DNA from: an uncultured Pelagibacteraceae bacterium
GTDB taxonomy: Bacteria > Pseudomonadota > Alphaproteobacteria > Pelagibacterales > Pelagibacteraceae
Assembly (NCBI GenBank): GCA_902523125.1
Contig: CABYYA010000001.1
Coordinates: 1 to 64,000 of the forward strand
Direction of reading: 5' to 3'
Length of the DNA stretch: 64,000 nt
The translations under genes and the position numbers were made by a program. The stretch's first letter is position 1; every line of letters begins with the position of its first letter. This document shows, in pieces, positions 14,248 through 23,554 of the stretch. The notes beneath the pieces were generated by a model. That model was not told the DNA's origin. It made no database searches and saw only the letters and a list, made by a program, of their open reading frames with translations.

Positions 14248-14994
14248 TTAATCAACTCTTTTTTTTAAATAACTTAAGTGATGAAACACAATAGCAGCAC
14301 TATTTGAGATATTTAAACTTTCAACTTTACTGTTAATATCTATCTTTATTAAAAAATCAGCATATTTTGATGTGTGTTGGTGCATACCAAACCCTTCAGA
14401 ACCGAATAAAAGAATATTATTTCCTTTCCATTCTATTTTTGTGAAATCTTTATCACCATTACCATCAAAACCATAAACCCAAAAATTTTTATCTTTAAGG
14501 TTTTTTAAAGTAGAATTGATGTTGGATACTTCAAAAATATTTATGTATTCAATTGCTCCACTTGAAGCTTTGTACATAAGTTTGCTTTCATTTGGATAGT
14601 GTCTTTCCTTAATAATAATCCCATCAATGTTAAAGGATACTGCACTTCTTATTAAAGCACCAATATTTCTAGGATCAGTTACTCCATCTAAACAAACTAA
14701 AGTGATATTATTTTTTTTCTTTATAAATTCTTTAAGAATTGGTTTTTCCAAGTGTTCTATTTCAGCAACATATCCTTGATGTAACAAATTTTCTTTGGTA
14801 CTATATTTGTCTAGTTCTTTTTTAGTTTTAAAATAAACCTTTACTTCATTTAGAAGGTTTTTGTTTGGGCTTTTTCTATGTATATTTTTTTTACTTTCTT
14901 CTGTTAAAAAAACTCTCAGCACCTTTCTTTTTGGATTTTTTAGTGCCTCAATAACAGCGTGTTGGCCAAGAATGAAAAATGATGATTTATTCAT
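14248..14994 (-). CDS. rlmB: 23S rRNA 2'-O-ribose methyltransferase, RlmB/TrmH (SpoU) family
   Basis: The protein (248 aa) is a SPOUT methyltransferase. The N-terminal substrate-binding domain begins FFILGQHAVIEALKNP. The C-terminal trefoil-knot domain carries LVCLDGVTDPRNIGALIRSA (motif 1), LLFGSEGFGMHQ (motif 2) and LNISNSAAIVFHHL (motif 3). RlmB methylates the 2'-OH of a guanosine in the peptidyl-transferase region of 23S rRNA. TrmH-type tRNA methylation is possible, but the two-domain form fits RlmB. It diverges from the tRNA-Tyr/tuf unit, a common alphaproteobacterial neighbourhood. Confidence 0.88.
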   Translation of the reverse strand: MNKSSFFILGQHAVIEALKNPKRKVLRVFLTEESKKNIHRKSPNKNLLNEVKVYFKTKKELDKYSTKENLLHQGYVAEIEHLEKPILKEFIKKKNNITLVCLDGVTDPRNIGALIRSAVSFNIDGIIIKERHYPNESKLMYKASSGAIEYINIFEVSNINSTLKNLKDKNFWVYGFDGNGDKDFTKIEWKGNNILLFGSEGFGMHQHTSKYADFLIKIDINSKVESLNISNSAAIVFHHLSYLKKRVD

Positions 14995-15048
14995 AAATAA
15001 TCCTATGTTTTACACGTTTTTTTTAATATTTTCCTATTAAATCACGTA

Positions 15049-15076
15049 TTGCAATTGGATAAATAAAATATATAAA
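15049..15076 (+). promoter_or_regulatory. candidate promoter for the tRNA-Tyr/Gly-tuf-tRNA-Trp-secE unit
   Basis: TTGCAA (15049-15054) and TATAAA (15071-15076) are 16 bp apart in the divergent gap between rlmB and tRNA-Tyr, with about 48 bp to the mature tRNA. No other promoter-like pair was noticed before tuf, so this probably drives the tRNA-tuf transcript. Confidence 0.5.
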
Positions 15077-15124
15077 ACGCATGTTGTTTGAAGCTTTATT
15101 GAACAAGGGGACACTTCCCCTAAG

Positions 15125-15210
15125 GGAGGGGTTCCAGAGCGGTCAAATGGGGCGGGCTGTAAACCCGTTGACTTCGGTCTTCGAAAGTTCGAATCTTTCC
15201 CCCTCCACCA
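15125..15210 (+). tRNA. tRNA-Tyr (anticodon GUA)
   Basis: An 86-nt class II tRNA: acceptor GGAGGGG pairing with CCCCTCC, anticodon stem around CTGTAAA (GTA), a long variable arm (TGACTTCGGTCTTC), a T arm GTTCGAATC and encoded CCA. First gene of the tRNA-tuf cluster, equivalent to tyrU ahead of tufB in E. coli. Confidence 0.95.
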
Positions 15211-15255
15211 TTCAATATATTTTGAACAATACTGGAGTGTATCTCTTGGGGTTGT

Positions 15256-15329
15256 GCGGGTGTAGTTCAATGGTAGAACGCTAGCCTTCCAAGCTGGATG
15301 TAAGGGTTCGATTCCCTTTACCCGCTCCA
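15256..15329 (+). tRNA. tRNA-Gly (anticodon UCC)
   Basis: A 74-nt tRNA: acceptor GCGGGTG/TACCCGC, D arm AGTTCAATGGTAGAAC, anticodon TCC in CTTCCAA, T arm GGGTTCGATTCCC, ending TCCA. It sits 40 bp before the tuf start, mirroring glyT-tufB order. Confidence 0.95.
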
Positions 15330-15369
15330 AGAAGATAAATTTAAATTTAAAAAGTGAGGATTAAAAGTA

Positions 15370-16560
15370 ATGTCGAAAGAAAAATTTGTAAGAAATAAAC
15401 CACATTGTAACATCGGTACAATTGGTCATGTTGATCATGGTAAAACAACTTTAACTGCTGCTATCACTAAAGTTTTATCTGAAACTGGTGGCGCACAAGC
15501 TATTGCATATGATCAAATTGATAAAGCTCCAGAGGAAAAAGAGAGAGGTATTACTATATCTACTGCTCACGTAGAATACGAAACTGAAAAAAGACATTAT
15601 GCTCACGTAGACTGCCCAGGCCATGCTGACTATGTAAAAAATATGATCACAGGTGCAGCACAAATGGATGGTGCTATCTTAGTAGTAAATGCTGCAGATG
15701 GACCTATGCCTCAAACTAGAGAACACATTCTATTAGCAAGACAAGTTGGTGTTCCTGCAATTTGCGTTTACTTAAATAAAGTAGATCAGGTTGATGATAA
15801 AGAAATGATAGATCTTGTTGAAGAGGAGATTAGAGAATTACTAACTTCATACAAATTCCCAGGCGACAAAACTCCTATAGCAAAAGGCTCTGCACTTGCT
15901 GCTGTTGAGGGAAGAGATGAAGAAATAGGCAAAAAATCAATTTTAGAATTAATGAAAAATGTTGATGAATTTATTCCCCAACCAGATAGACCAAAAGATA
16001 AGGATTTTTTAATGCCTGTCGAAGATGTATTTTCTATTTCTGGAAGAGGTACAGTTGCAACAGGTAGAGTTGAGTCAGGTGTATTAAAAACAGGTGATGA
16101 ATTAGAGATAGTTGGTATTAGGGAAACAAAAAAATCAGTTTGTACTGGTGTAGAAATGTTTAGGAAACTATTAGATTCAGGTGAAGCGGGTGATAACGTT
16201 GGTGTTCTTTTAAGAGGAGTAGAAAGAACTGACATCGAGAGAGGACAAGTTCTTTGTAAGCCAGGTTCAGTCACACCTCATACTAAGTTTGAAGCACAGG
16301 CTTATGTATTAAAAAAAGAGGAGGGTGGCAGACACACTCCTTTCTTTACTAAGTACAGACCACAATTTTATTTTAGAACTACAGATGTAACAGGTGAAGT
16401 TGAATTACCAGCAGGTACTGAAATGGTCATGCCAGGTGATGATGCTAAGTTTATAGTAAAACTAATAACTCCTATTGCAATGTCAGAAAAACTGAACTTT
16501 GCAATCAGAGAGGGTGGAAGAACTGTAGGTGCTGGAGTTGTAACTAAAATTATAGAGTAA
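15370..16560 (+). CDS. tuf: translation elongation factor Tu
   Basis: EF-Tu (396 aa) delivers aminoacyl-tRNA to the ribosome as a GTP complex. The P-loop GHVDHGKTT near residue 19, switch [14 protein letters not shown] near 80 and NKVD near 135 are intact, with domains 2 and 3 complete ([19 protein letters not shown] at the end). The RBS AGGA precedes the ATG. This is the only tuf in the window: the place after fusA, where many proteobacteria keep a second tuf, goes straight to rpsJ. Codon use and conservation mark it as a highly expressed gene. Confidence 0.98.
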   Translation: MSKEKFVRNKPHCNIGTIGHVDHGKTTLTAAITKVLSETGGAQAIAYDQIDKAPEEKERGITISTAHVEYETEKRHYAHVDCPGHADYVKNMITGAAQMDGAILVVNAADGPMPQTREHILLARQVGVPAICVYLNKVDQVDDKEMIDLVEEEIRELLTSYKFPGDKTPIAKGSALAAVEGRDEEIGKKSILELMKNVDEFIPQPDRPKDKDFLMPVEDVFSISGRGTVATGRVESGVLKTGDELEIVGIRETKKSVCTGVEMFRKLLDSGEAGDNVGVLLRGVERTDIERGQVLCKPGSVTPHTKFEAQAYVLKKEEGGRHTPFFTKYRPQFYFRTTDVTGEVELPAGTEMVMPGDDAKFIVKLITPIAMSEKLNFAIREGGRTVGAGVVTKIIE

Positions 16561-16571
16561 ACTCTATATGT

Positions 16572-16647
16572 AGGAGTGTAGCTCAATTGGTAGAGCGCCG
16601 GTCTCCAAAACCGGAGGCTGAGGGTTCGAGTCCCTCCGCTCCTGCCA
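16572..16647 (+). tRNA. tRNA-Trp (anticodon CCA)
   Basis: A 76-nt tRNA: acceptor AGGAGTG with CGCTCCT, D arm AGCTCAATTGGTAGAGC, anticodon CCA in CTCCAAA flanked by the CCGGT/ACCGG stem, T arm GGGTTCGAGTCCC, encoded CCA. It sits between tuf and secE, the usual alphaproteobacterial order. Confidence 0.95.
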
Positions 16648-16669
16648 ATTAATTAAAATATTTTATATT

Positions 16670-16861
16670 ATGAAAAACCCAATTAAATTTATTCAAGAAG
16701 TTAAGCAAGAAGCTTTTAAAGTTAGTTGGCCCTCTGGTAAAGAAACAATTCAAGGTGCCTTGATGGTGTTTGCTATGGCGGTAGTTATGTCATTATTTTT
16801 TCTTTTACTTGATCAAGTTTTAAAGTTTTTCTTAGAGCTTTTACTTAAAGTGAGTTTATGA
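16670..16861 (+). CDS. secE: preprotein translocase subunit SecE
   Basis: A short SecE (63 aa) with one C-terminal membrane span (ALMVFAMAVVMSLFFLLL) after an amphipathic stretch containing the family signature F.QEVKQEAFKVSWPSGKET. It clamps SecY in the inner-membrane translocon. The single-span form is normal outside gammaproteobacteria. It overlaps nusG by 4 bp (ATGA). Confidence 0.95.
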   Translation: MKNPIKFIQEVKQEAFKVSWPSGKETIQGALMVFAMAVVMSLFFLLLDQVLKFFLELLLKVSL

Positions 16862-17391
16862 TGAAAAACTGGTACATTGTTCAATCACACTCAAGCTTTG
16901 AAAATAAAGTTGCTGGTTTAATCAAGGAAGAGGCAGAAAAAGCAAAGATTTCAGATAAATTTGATGAAATAATTGTTCCAACTCATGATGTAACTGAGGT
17001 TAAAAGGGGCAAAAGAGTTCAAAGAAAAAAAAAATATTTTCCTGGTTATGTTCTTATTAAGAGTGAGATGGATAACAGTATTTATCATATGATAAAGAAC
17101 ATAAAAAGAGTTAGCGGTTTTTTAGGAACAAAAGGTATACCTGTCCCAGTATCAGATAAGGAAATAGAGAAGATTTTAGGTCAAATAAAAGATGGTGTAG
17201 CTCAGCCAAAATCTGGTATAGAGTACAGCGTTGGTGAAAAAGTTCAAGTAGTTGATGGACCTTTCGCTTCGTTTAGTGGAATGGTAGAGGAAATTGATGA
17301 AGAGAAGTCAAAATTAAAAGTTTCAGTTTCTATATTTGGAAGACCGACACCAGTTGAATTAGAATATAATCAAGTGGAGAAAATAAGTTAA
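16858..17391 (+). CDS. nusG: transcription termination/antitermination factor NusG
   Basis: NusG (177 aa) binds RNA polymerase and couples it to Rho or the ribosome. It has the N-terminal NGN domain ([25 protein letters not shown]) and a C-terminal KOW domain ([23 protein letters not shown]). The start overlaps the secE stop; a second ATG lies at the next codon. It is followed by rplK with a 1-bp overlap. Confidence 0.97.
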   Translation: MMKNWYIVQSHSSFENKVAGLIKEEAEKAKISDKFDEIIVPTHDVTEVKRGKRVQRKKKYFPGYVLIKSEMDNSIYHMIKNIKRVSGFLGTKGIPVPVSDKEIEKILGQIKDGVAQPKSGIEYSVGEKVQVVDGPFASFSGMVEEIDEEKSKLKVSVSIFGRPTPVELEYNQVEKIS

Positions 17392-17822
17392 TGGCAGCAA
17401 AAAAAGAAATTAGTGGATTTATAAAACTACAAATTAAAGGTGGTCAAGCTAATCCAGCACCACCAGTTGGTCCTGCTTTAGGTCAGCGTGGGGTTAATAT
17501 AATGGAGTTTTGTAAAGCTTTTAATGATAAAACAAAATCTTTGGTGGGAAAACCTGTTCCAGTAGAAATTACTGTTTACAAGGATAAAAAATTTGATTTT
17601 AAAATTAAATCACCCCCTGCATCATTCTTTATTAGGGAGGCAGCAAAATTAAAAAGTGGTTCAAAAGAACCAGGTAGAAATATCGTTGCTTCTATTACAA
17701 AGAAGCAAGCAGAGGAAATCGCTAAACAAAAGATGAACGATTTAAACGCAATAGATTTAGAGCAGGCAGTAAAAATTATTGCAGGTTCAGCGAGATCAAT
17801 GGGTATTGAGGTCAAAGATTAA
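17391..17822 (+). CDS. rplK: 50S ribosomal protein L11
   Basis: L11 (143 aa) organises the GTPase-associated centre of 23S r[32 protein letters not shown], with the flexible proline-rich loop, and the C-terminal rRNA-binding domain with [10 protein letters not shown] are both present. Length is standard. It overlaps nusG by 1 bp and precedes rplA by 2 bp, forming the L11 operon where L1 usually autoregulates. Confidence 0.98.
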   Translation: MAAKKEISGFIKLQIKGGQANPAPPVGPALGQRGVNIMEFCKAFNDKTKSLVGKPVPVEITVYKDKKFDFKIKSPPASFFIREAAKLKSGSKEPGRNIVASITKKQAEEIAKQKMNDLNAIDLEQAVKIIAGSARSMGIEVKD

Positions 17823-17824
17823 CA

Positions 17825-18511
17825 ATGTCAAAAAGATTCAAAAAACTACCTGAAAAAACTTCTGAATTACCAGCAGAAGTTATTGAAAAATTAATTCCTA
17901 TAATAAAAAAAAATTGTACAACAAAATTTGATGAGTCGATTGATTTGAGTTTTCAAATAAATAACAAACAAAAAAAAAATGAAATTAATATTAGAACTTT
18001 AGTAAATCTTCCAGGAGGTTCGGGGAAAAAAGTAAAAGTTGCAGTAGTTTGTGAAGATGCAAAATCTGCTGATGCAAAATCAGCTGGTGCAGATATTGTT
18101 GGAAGTGACGATTTTATTGAAAAGATTAAAAACGGAGAATTAAATTTTGAAAAATTAATTTGTACACCTTCTATGATGATTAAATTATCTAAATTAGGAA
18201 AAGTACTTGGTCCAAAGGGTTTGATGCCTAATCCAAAACTAGGCTCTGTTACTGAGGATTTAAAGACAGCAATAAAAGATGCAAAATCTGGTCAAGCAGA
18301 GATAAGAAACGATAAAGATGGAAACATTGGTGTGAGTATTGGTAAAAAATCTTTTGCTCATGAAAAACTGATTAAAAATTACAATGCCATAATTGAAACT
18401 CTTGAAAAAGAAAAATCTAATAATACAGTAAAAGGTGAATTAGTTAAGACAGCCTTTTTAACATCAACAATGGGTGTCTCATATAAATTAAAATTAGAAA
18501 AAAGTATTTAA
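17825..18511 (+). CDS. rplA: 50S ribosomal protein L1
   Basis: L1 (228 aa) forms the mobile stalk at the E site and in many bacteria represses its own mRNA. The signature KLGKVLGPKGLMPNPKLGSV and the ending STMGVSYKL are clear. The N-terminal part is lysine-rich, as is usual in this genome. It lies between rplK and rplJ with 2- and 6-bp gaps. Confidence 0.97.
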   Translation: MSKRFKKLPEKTSELPAEVIEKLIPIIKKNCTTKFDESIDLSFQINNKQKKNEINIRTLVNLPGGSGKKVKVAVVCEDAKSADAKSAGADIVGSDDFIEKIKNGELNFEKLICTPSMMIKLSKLGKVLGPKGLMPNPKLGSVTEDLKTAIKDAKSGQAEIRNDKDGNIGVSIGKKSFAHEKLIKNYNAIIETLEKEKSNNTVKGELVKTAFLTSTMGVSYKLKLEKSI

Positions 18512-18517
18512 ATCTTT

Positions 18518-19039
18518 ATGATGAACAAAGAACAAAAAAAAAATTATATAACTGAAATGACTGCACAATTCGAAAATAGTAAAGCAGTTATGGTAACTCA
18601 TTATCAAGGTTTAACTATGCCTCAACTTGATGAACTAAGATCAAAAATGAGAGAGCATGGAATAGTTTTTAGAATTACAAAAAACAGAATTACAAAATTA
18701 GCTTTGGAAAAAACTAAATGTAAGGATTTATCAAAACTGTTTACTGGACCAACAGCTGTAGCATTTGGAGAGGATGCAATTATGTCTGCAAGAATTTTAT
18801 CGAAATTTGCTAATGATAACGAGAGTCTAAAATTGATTGGTGGAATCATGGATAATGAGCTTTTAGATCAAGCTGGAGTATTAAATGTAGCTAGTTTACC
18901 AACTTTAGATGAAGCAAGAGCAAATATTGTGGGTATTTTGAATGCCTCTGCATCAAAATTAGCAAGTATTTTACTTGCACGATCGGAAAAAATGGGTAAT
19001 TTACCCCCAGAAAATTCTGAAACCCAACCTAAAGAGTAG
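18518..19039 (+). CDS. rplJ: 50S ribosomal protein L10
   Basis: L10 (173 aa) anchors L7/L12 dimers to the ribosomal stalk. Family features are AVMVTHYQGLTMPQLDELRSKMR, KNRITKLALE and a C-terminal alpha-helix (ASASKLASILLARSEKM) that binds L12. Two consecutive ATG codons start the frame; either could be used. rplL follows after 3 bp, keeping the stalk proteins co-expressed. Confidence 0.96.
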   Translation: MMNKEQKKNYITEMTAQFENSKAVMVTHYQGLTMPQLDELRSKMREHGIVFRITKNRITKLALEKTKCKDLSKLFTGPTAVAFGEDAIMSARILSKFANDNESLKLIGGIMDNELLDQAGVLNVASLPTLDEARANIVGILNASASKLASILLARSEKMGNLPPENSETQPKE

Positions 19040-19042
19040 AAA

Positions 19043-19408
19043 ATGCCAGACCTAAATAAAATTATAGAAGATTTATCGAGCTTGACTGTTGCTGAAGCAG
19101 CAGATCTTTCAAAACAATTAGAAGAAAAATGGGGCGTTACCCCAGTGGTAGCAGCAGCACCAGCAGTAGCAGGCGCAACGGCAGCGGCAGAAGATAAAGA
19201 TGACTTTACTATTATGTTAGTCTCAGCAGGAGATAAAAAAATTAACGTTATTAAAGAAGTAAGAGCAGCAACTTCACTGGGCCTTAAAGAGGCTAAAGAT
19301 TTAGTTGAGGGTGCGCCTAAAGAAGTAAAAACTGGCGTTCCCAAAAAAGAAGCAGAAGAGATTAAAACTAAATTAGAAGCTGCAGGCGCTAAAGTAGAAC
19401 TTAAGTAA
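19043..19408 (+). CDS. rplL: 50S ribosomal protein L7/L12
   Basis: L7/L12 (121 aa) recruits translation GTPases. It has an N-terminal dimerisation helix ([22 protein letters not shown]), an Ala/Val-rich hinge ([15 protein letters not shown]) and the compact C-terminal domain ending [12 protein letters not shown]. The hinge is notably GC-richer than the surrounding DNA because of its alanines. Confidence 0.98.
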   Translation: MPDLNKIIEDLSSLTVAEAADLSKQLEEKWGVTPVVAAAPAVAGATAAAEDKDDFTIMLVSAGDKKINVIKEVRAATSLGLKEAKDLVEGAPKEVKTGVPKKEAEEIKTKLEAAGAKVELK

Positions 19409-19430
19409 ATTAAAAAGGATTTTTTTAGCT

Positions 19431-19451
19431 CTGATTAATTTTGTTAATCAG
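19431..19451 (+). promoter_or_regulatory. RNA hairpin between rplL and rpoB, probable attenuator/processing site
   Basis: CTGATTAA and TTAATCAG form a perfect 8-bp inverted repeat around a 5-nt loop. It lacks a following T run, so it is not a normal terminator. It is placed where E. coli has a partial attenuator and RNase III site lowering rpoBC output relative to ribosomal proteins. The same role here is inference. Confidence 0.5.
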
Positions 19452-19463
19452 TGTTAAACATTG

Positions 19464-22400
19464 ATGCAAATATCTTTTACTGAAAAGAAAAATATTAGAA
19501 AAAGTTTTGGTAAACTTAAAGAGAGTTTATCAATCCCGAACTTGATAGAAGTTCAAAAAAATTCTTATAAAGAATTAACAGATTTCAATACTGAAAATTT
19601 AGAATTAACAAAAGGTTTTGATAGAGTTTTTAAAAGCATTTTTCCAATTGATGATCTTAATGATAAGGGAACTTTAGAATATGTTTCTTATAGATTAGAA
19701 AAGCCAAAATTTGATGTAGAAGAATGTATAGCTAGAGGATTGACCTATTCTTCTGCATTAAAATGTACTCTTAGATTAGTTGTTTACGAAATAGATCAAG
19801 AGAATAATACTAAAGATATTTTATCTGCAAAAGAACAAGAAGTTTATATGGGAGAGGTTCCAATGATGACTAACAGTGGAACTTTTATAACTAATGGTGT
19901 GCAGAGAGTTGTTGTAAACCAAATGCATAGAAGTCCAGGTGTATTTTTCGATCATGACAAAGGAAAAACTCATGCGAGCGGTAAACTGTTATTTAATTGT
20001 CGTGTAATTCCAAATAGAGGTTCTTGGTTAGATTTTGAATATGATGTAAAAGATTTTTTATATTTTAAAATTGATAGAAAAAAAAAAATCCTCGCTTCTT
20101 CTTTATTACTCGCTCTAGGTTTTACTAAATCAGATATCGCTAACGAGTTTTATGAAAATGAAAAGTTTATTTATGATACTAATTCACAAAAATGGAAAAC
20201 AAAATTTAATCCAGAAAATTATAAAGCCAAAAATTTTTCAGAAGAAGTTATCGACGCGAGCACTGGTAAAGTTGTCATAAAATTAGGTGATAAGATAAAT
20301 TATTTAAATGCAAAAAAATTATCTAACGACGGTTTAAAAAATATTTTAGTTTCAAAAGAGTCCCTGTATGGAAAATTTTTACATACGGATATTAAGATAA
20401 GTGATGAAGAAGGTGGTACTTTCAAAATTGGAACTGAATTAAACGAAACTATTGTTCAACAAATATTAGATGCAAAAATTTATACTCTTGAAATTTCAGT
20501 TACTAACTCAATCAACAAAGGTGGTTATTTATTGACTACAATATTTAATGATAAAAATAATAATAAAGATGAAGCAATTACTGAAATTTATAAAATGCTA
20601 AGACCTGGTGAACCACCAACAATCGAGATAGCAACTCAAATATTTAATAATTTGTTTTTTAGCTCTGATAGATATGATTTATCTGATGTTGGTAGAGTCA
20701 AAATGAATTCTAGATTAAACTTAGAATGTTCTGATAAAATTACAATTTTGAGAAATGACGACATCATTGCAATAATTCATAAAATGCTTGATCTTAGAGA
20801 TGGAAAAGATGAAGTAGATGATATTGACCATTTGGGAAATAGACGAGTTCGATCTGTAGGAGAACTTGTTGAAAATCAGGCAAGGATCGGTGTTTATCGA
20901 ATGGAAAGAGCAATTAAAGAAAAAATGACTACTCTTGATATAGAGTCAGCAATGCCACAAGATTTAATTAATGCTAAACCACTTACAGTTTCGTTGAAAG
21001 ATTTTTTTGCTAGTTCACAGCTATCTCAGTTTATGGATCAAACCAATCCTTTATCCGAAATCACTCACAAAAGAAGAGTATCGGCACTAGGACCTGGTGG
21101 TTTGACACGAGAAAGAGCGGGTTTTGAAGTACGTGATGTACATCCAACACATTATGGAAGAATATGTCCAATCGAAACTCCTGAGGGACCAAATATCGGT
21201 TTGATTAATAGTTTATCTACTTACGCTAAGATTAATAAATATGGTTTTATCGAAAGTCCATACAAAAGAGTTAAAGATGGAGTAGTTCAAGATAAAGTTG
21301 AATACCTTTCTGCCATGGAGGAGACCAAGTACACAATTGCACAAGCTAATACAAAACTTGATAAAAATAGTAAAATTGTTGAGGAACTAGTATCTTGCAG
21401 GCAAAACTTGAACTTTTTATTATCTAAACCTGAAATTATTGATTACATTGACGTATCTCCAAAACAATTAGTATCAGTAGCAGCATCTTTAATTCCATTT
21501 TTAGAAAATGATGATGCTAACAGAGCTTTAATGGGATCAAACATGATGAGACAAGCGGTTCCGTTGTTAAAACCAGAAGCTCCACTAGTGGGAACAGGTA
21601 TTGAAAGCGATGTTGCACTTGATTCAGGCGTAACAATTGTAGCAAAGAGAGACGGTATAGTTGATAAAATTGATGGAAAAAGAATTGTTGTTAAAGTTAC
21701 AGAGGAAACAGATTTTACTAAATCTAGTGTAGATATATATAATCTTCAGAAGTTTAAAAGATCAAATCAAAATACTTGTATTAATCAAAGACCGTTAGTT
21801 AGAGTAGGAGATAAGGTTAAAACTGGTGATATTATTGCTGATGGCCCATCAACTAGATTAGGAGAATTAGCTTTGGGAAAAAATGTTACTGTAGCTTTTA
21901 TGCCTTGGCAAGGATACAATTTTGAAGACTCAATTTTGATTTCAGAGAGGTGCGTGACAGACGATGTATTCACATCAGTTCACATTGTTGAATACGAAAT
22001 AATGGCAAGAGATACTAAACTAGGTGAGGAAGAAATTACTAGAGATATTCCAAATGTTAATGAAGAGGCTTTAAAAAATCTTGATGAATCAGGTATAGTT
22101 TATATTGGTGCTGAGGTGAATGCTGGAGATATTTTAGTTGGTAAAGTCACACCAAAAGGTGACTCAGCTTCAGGACCAGAGGAAAAATTATTAAGATCAA
22201 TATTTGGTGAAAAAGCAATAGACGTAACTGATACATCTTTAAGAATGTCTAGAGGAAGTAGTGGAACAGTGGTTGATGTAAAGGTTTTCAATAGGCATGG
22301 TATTGAAAAAGATGAAAGATCTATTACAATCGAAAGAGCTGAGATTGAACAAGTTCAACAAGATAAAATTGTTGAGGAAGAAATTTTAGAAAGAAGTATT

Positions 22401-23552
22401 AAACAAAGGGCATCTCAAATTTTATCAGGCTCATCATTAACAAAAAAAATAAAGAATATTGATGTGGGTACTAAACTTGATTTTGAAACTATCAATAATT
22501 TAACAATCACTGATGCTTTTAAAATTACTGATGGAAATTCAAAAAATGATGCTGCACTAGCACAATTAAAAGACCAATATAATAAAGCGGAACAGGATAT
22601 TATTGAAAGATTTGAGGATAAAGTTTTAAAAATTAGAAGTGGTGATGATCTTTTACCTAGTGTAATGAAAATGGTTAAGGTTTTTGTAGCAATTAAAAGA
22701 AGACTTAGACCAGGTGATAAAATGTCTGGAAGACATGGTAACAAAGGAGTTGTTAGTAAGATTGTTCCTGTTGAAGACATGCCATACAGAGAAGATGGAA
22801 GACCAGTTGATATAGTTTTAAATCCCCTGGGAGTTCCAAGTCGTATGAACGTAGGTCAGATTTTGGAGACACACTTAGGTTGGGCATGTAAAGAATTTGG
22901 AGAACAAGTTAAAAATTTAGTCAATGAAAATCATAAAAAATTGGAAAAAACTGAAAAGATATCAAATTTCTTAAAGTCTGTTTATGGTGAGGAAATCTAT
23001 AATCAAAAAGTTGACAAGTTAAATAAAACAGAGTTTGAGGACTTATGTGAAAATCTTCAAAATGGAATTGCGATATCAACACCAGTATTTGATGGGGCAA
23101 AAGAGAGAGATGTAACAGAAATGTTAGAACTCGCAAAACTACCAGGCTCTGGACAAACTTATTTGTGGGATGGAAGAACAGGAGAAAAATTTGATAGGCC
23201 TGTAACAGTTGGAATTATCTATATGCTTAAACTTCATCATTTAGTAGAAGATAAGATTCACGCAAGATCTACCGGACCTTACAGCCTAGTTACGCAACAA
23301 CCACTAGGTGGCAAAGCACAATTAGGTGGTCAAAGATTTGGTGAAATGGAAGTTTGGGCTCTTGAGGCTTATGGTGCATCATACACTTTACAAGAAATAT
23401 TAACTGTAAAATCAGATGATGTAGCAGGTAGAGTTAAAGTTTATGAGACAATTGTTAAGGGTGAAGAAAACTTCGAGTCAGGTATACCAGAATCTTTCAA
23501 TGTATTAGTTAAAGAGATAAAATCTTTGGCATTAAATGTGGAATTAAATTGA
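19464..23552 (+). CDS. rpoB: DNA-directed RNA polymerase subunit beta
   Basis: RpoB (1362 aa) forms one half of the polymerase active-site cleft. Recognisable parts are the N-terminal [14 protein letters not shown], the rifampicin-binding region [18 protein letters not shown] in wild-type form, [49 protein letters not shown] with catalytic-cleft lysines, and the C-terminal [18 protein letters not shown]. The track begins at TTG 19461, but the ATG at 19464 is the better start. It is joined to rpoC by a short gap. Confidence 0.98.
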   Translation: MQISFTEKKNIRKSFGKLKESLSIPNLIEVQKNSYKELTDFNTENLELTKGFDRVFKSIFPIDDLNDKGTLEYVSYRLEKPKFDVEECIARGLTYSSALKCTLRLVVYEIDQENNTKDILSAKEQEVYMGEVPMMTNSGTFITNGVQRVVVNQMHRSPGVFFDHDKGKTHASGKLLFNCRVIPNRGSWLDFEYDVKDFLYFKIDRKKKILASSLLLALGFTKSDIANEFYENEKFIYDTNSQKWKTKFNPENYKAKNFSEEVIDASTGKVVIKLGDKINYLNAKKLSNDGLKNILVSKESLYGKFLHTDIKISDEEGGTFKIGTELNETIVQQILDAKIYTLEISVTNSINKGGYLLTTIFNDKNNNKDEAITEIYKMLRPGEPPTIEIATQIFNNLFFSSDRYDLSDVGRVKMNSRLNLECSDKITILRNDDIIAIIHKMLDLRDGKDEVDDIDHLGNRRVRSVGELVENQARIGVYRMERAIKEKMTTLDIESAMPQDLINAKPLTVSLKDFFASSQLSQFMDQTNPLSEITHKRRVSALGPGGLTRERAGFEVRDVHPTHYGRICPIETPEGPNIGLINSLSTYAKINKYGFIESPYKRVKDGVVQDKVEYLSAMEETKYTIAQANTKLDKNSKIVEELVSCRQNLNFLLSKPEIIDYIDVSPKQLVSVAASLIPFLENDDANRALMGSNMMRQAVPLLKPEAPLVGTGIESDVALDSGVTIVAKRDGIVDKIDGKRIVVKVTEETDFTKSSVDIYNLQKFKRSNQNTCINQRPLVRVGDKVKTGDIIADGPSTRLGELALGKNVTVAFMPWQGYNFEDSILISERCVTDDVFTSVHIVEYEIMARDTKLGEEEITRDIPNVNEEALKNLDESGIVYIGAEVNAGDILVGKVTPKGDSASGPEEKLLRSIFGEKAIDVTDTSLRMSRGSSGTVVDVKVFNRHGIEKDERSITIERAEIEQVQQDKIVEEEILERSIKQRASQILSGSSLTKKIKNIDVGTKLDFETINNLTITDAFKITDGNSKNDAALAQLKDQYNKAEQDIIERFEDKVLKIRSGDDLLPSVMKMVKVFVAIKRRLRPGDKMSGRHGNKGVVSKIVPVEDMPYREDGRPVDIVLNPLGVPSRMNVGQILETHLGWACKEFGEQVKNLVNENHKKLEKTEKISNFLKSVYGEEIYNQKVDKLNKTEFEDLCENLQNGIAISTPVFDGAKERDVTEMLELAKLPGSGQTYLWDGRTGEKFDRPVTVGIIYMLKLHHLVEDKIHARSTGPYSLVTQQPLGGKAQLGGQRFGEMEVWALEAYGASYTLQEILTVKSDDVAGRVKVYETIVKGEENFESGIPESFNVLVKEIKSLALNVELN

Positions 23553-23554
23553 TT

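Noticed and set aside
15037-15330. 97-aa minus and 67-aa plus ORFs over the tRNA-Tyr/tRNA-Gly region
   Set aside because: Both are readings of the two tRNA genes; the cloverleafs explain the DNA.
18868-19344. 158-aa minus-strand ORF over rplJ/rplL, and similar long antisense ORFs (e.g. 15786-16274, 22415-22780)
   Set aside because: They lie wholly opposite highly conserved genes, and their composition (Ser/Leu/Thr/Pro-rich) is typical of antisense shadows.
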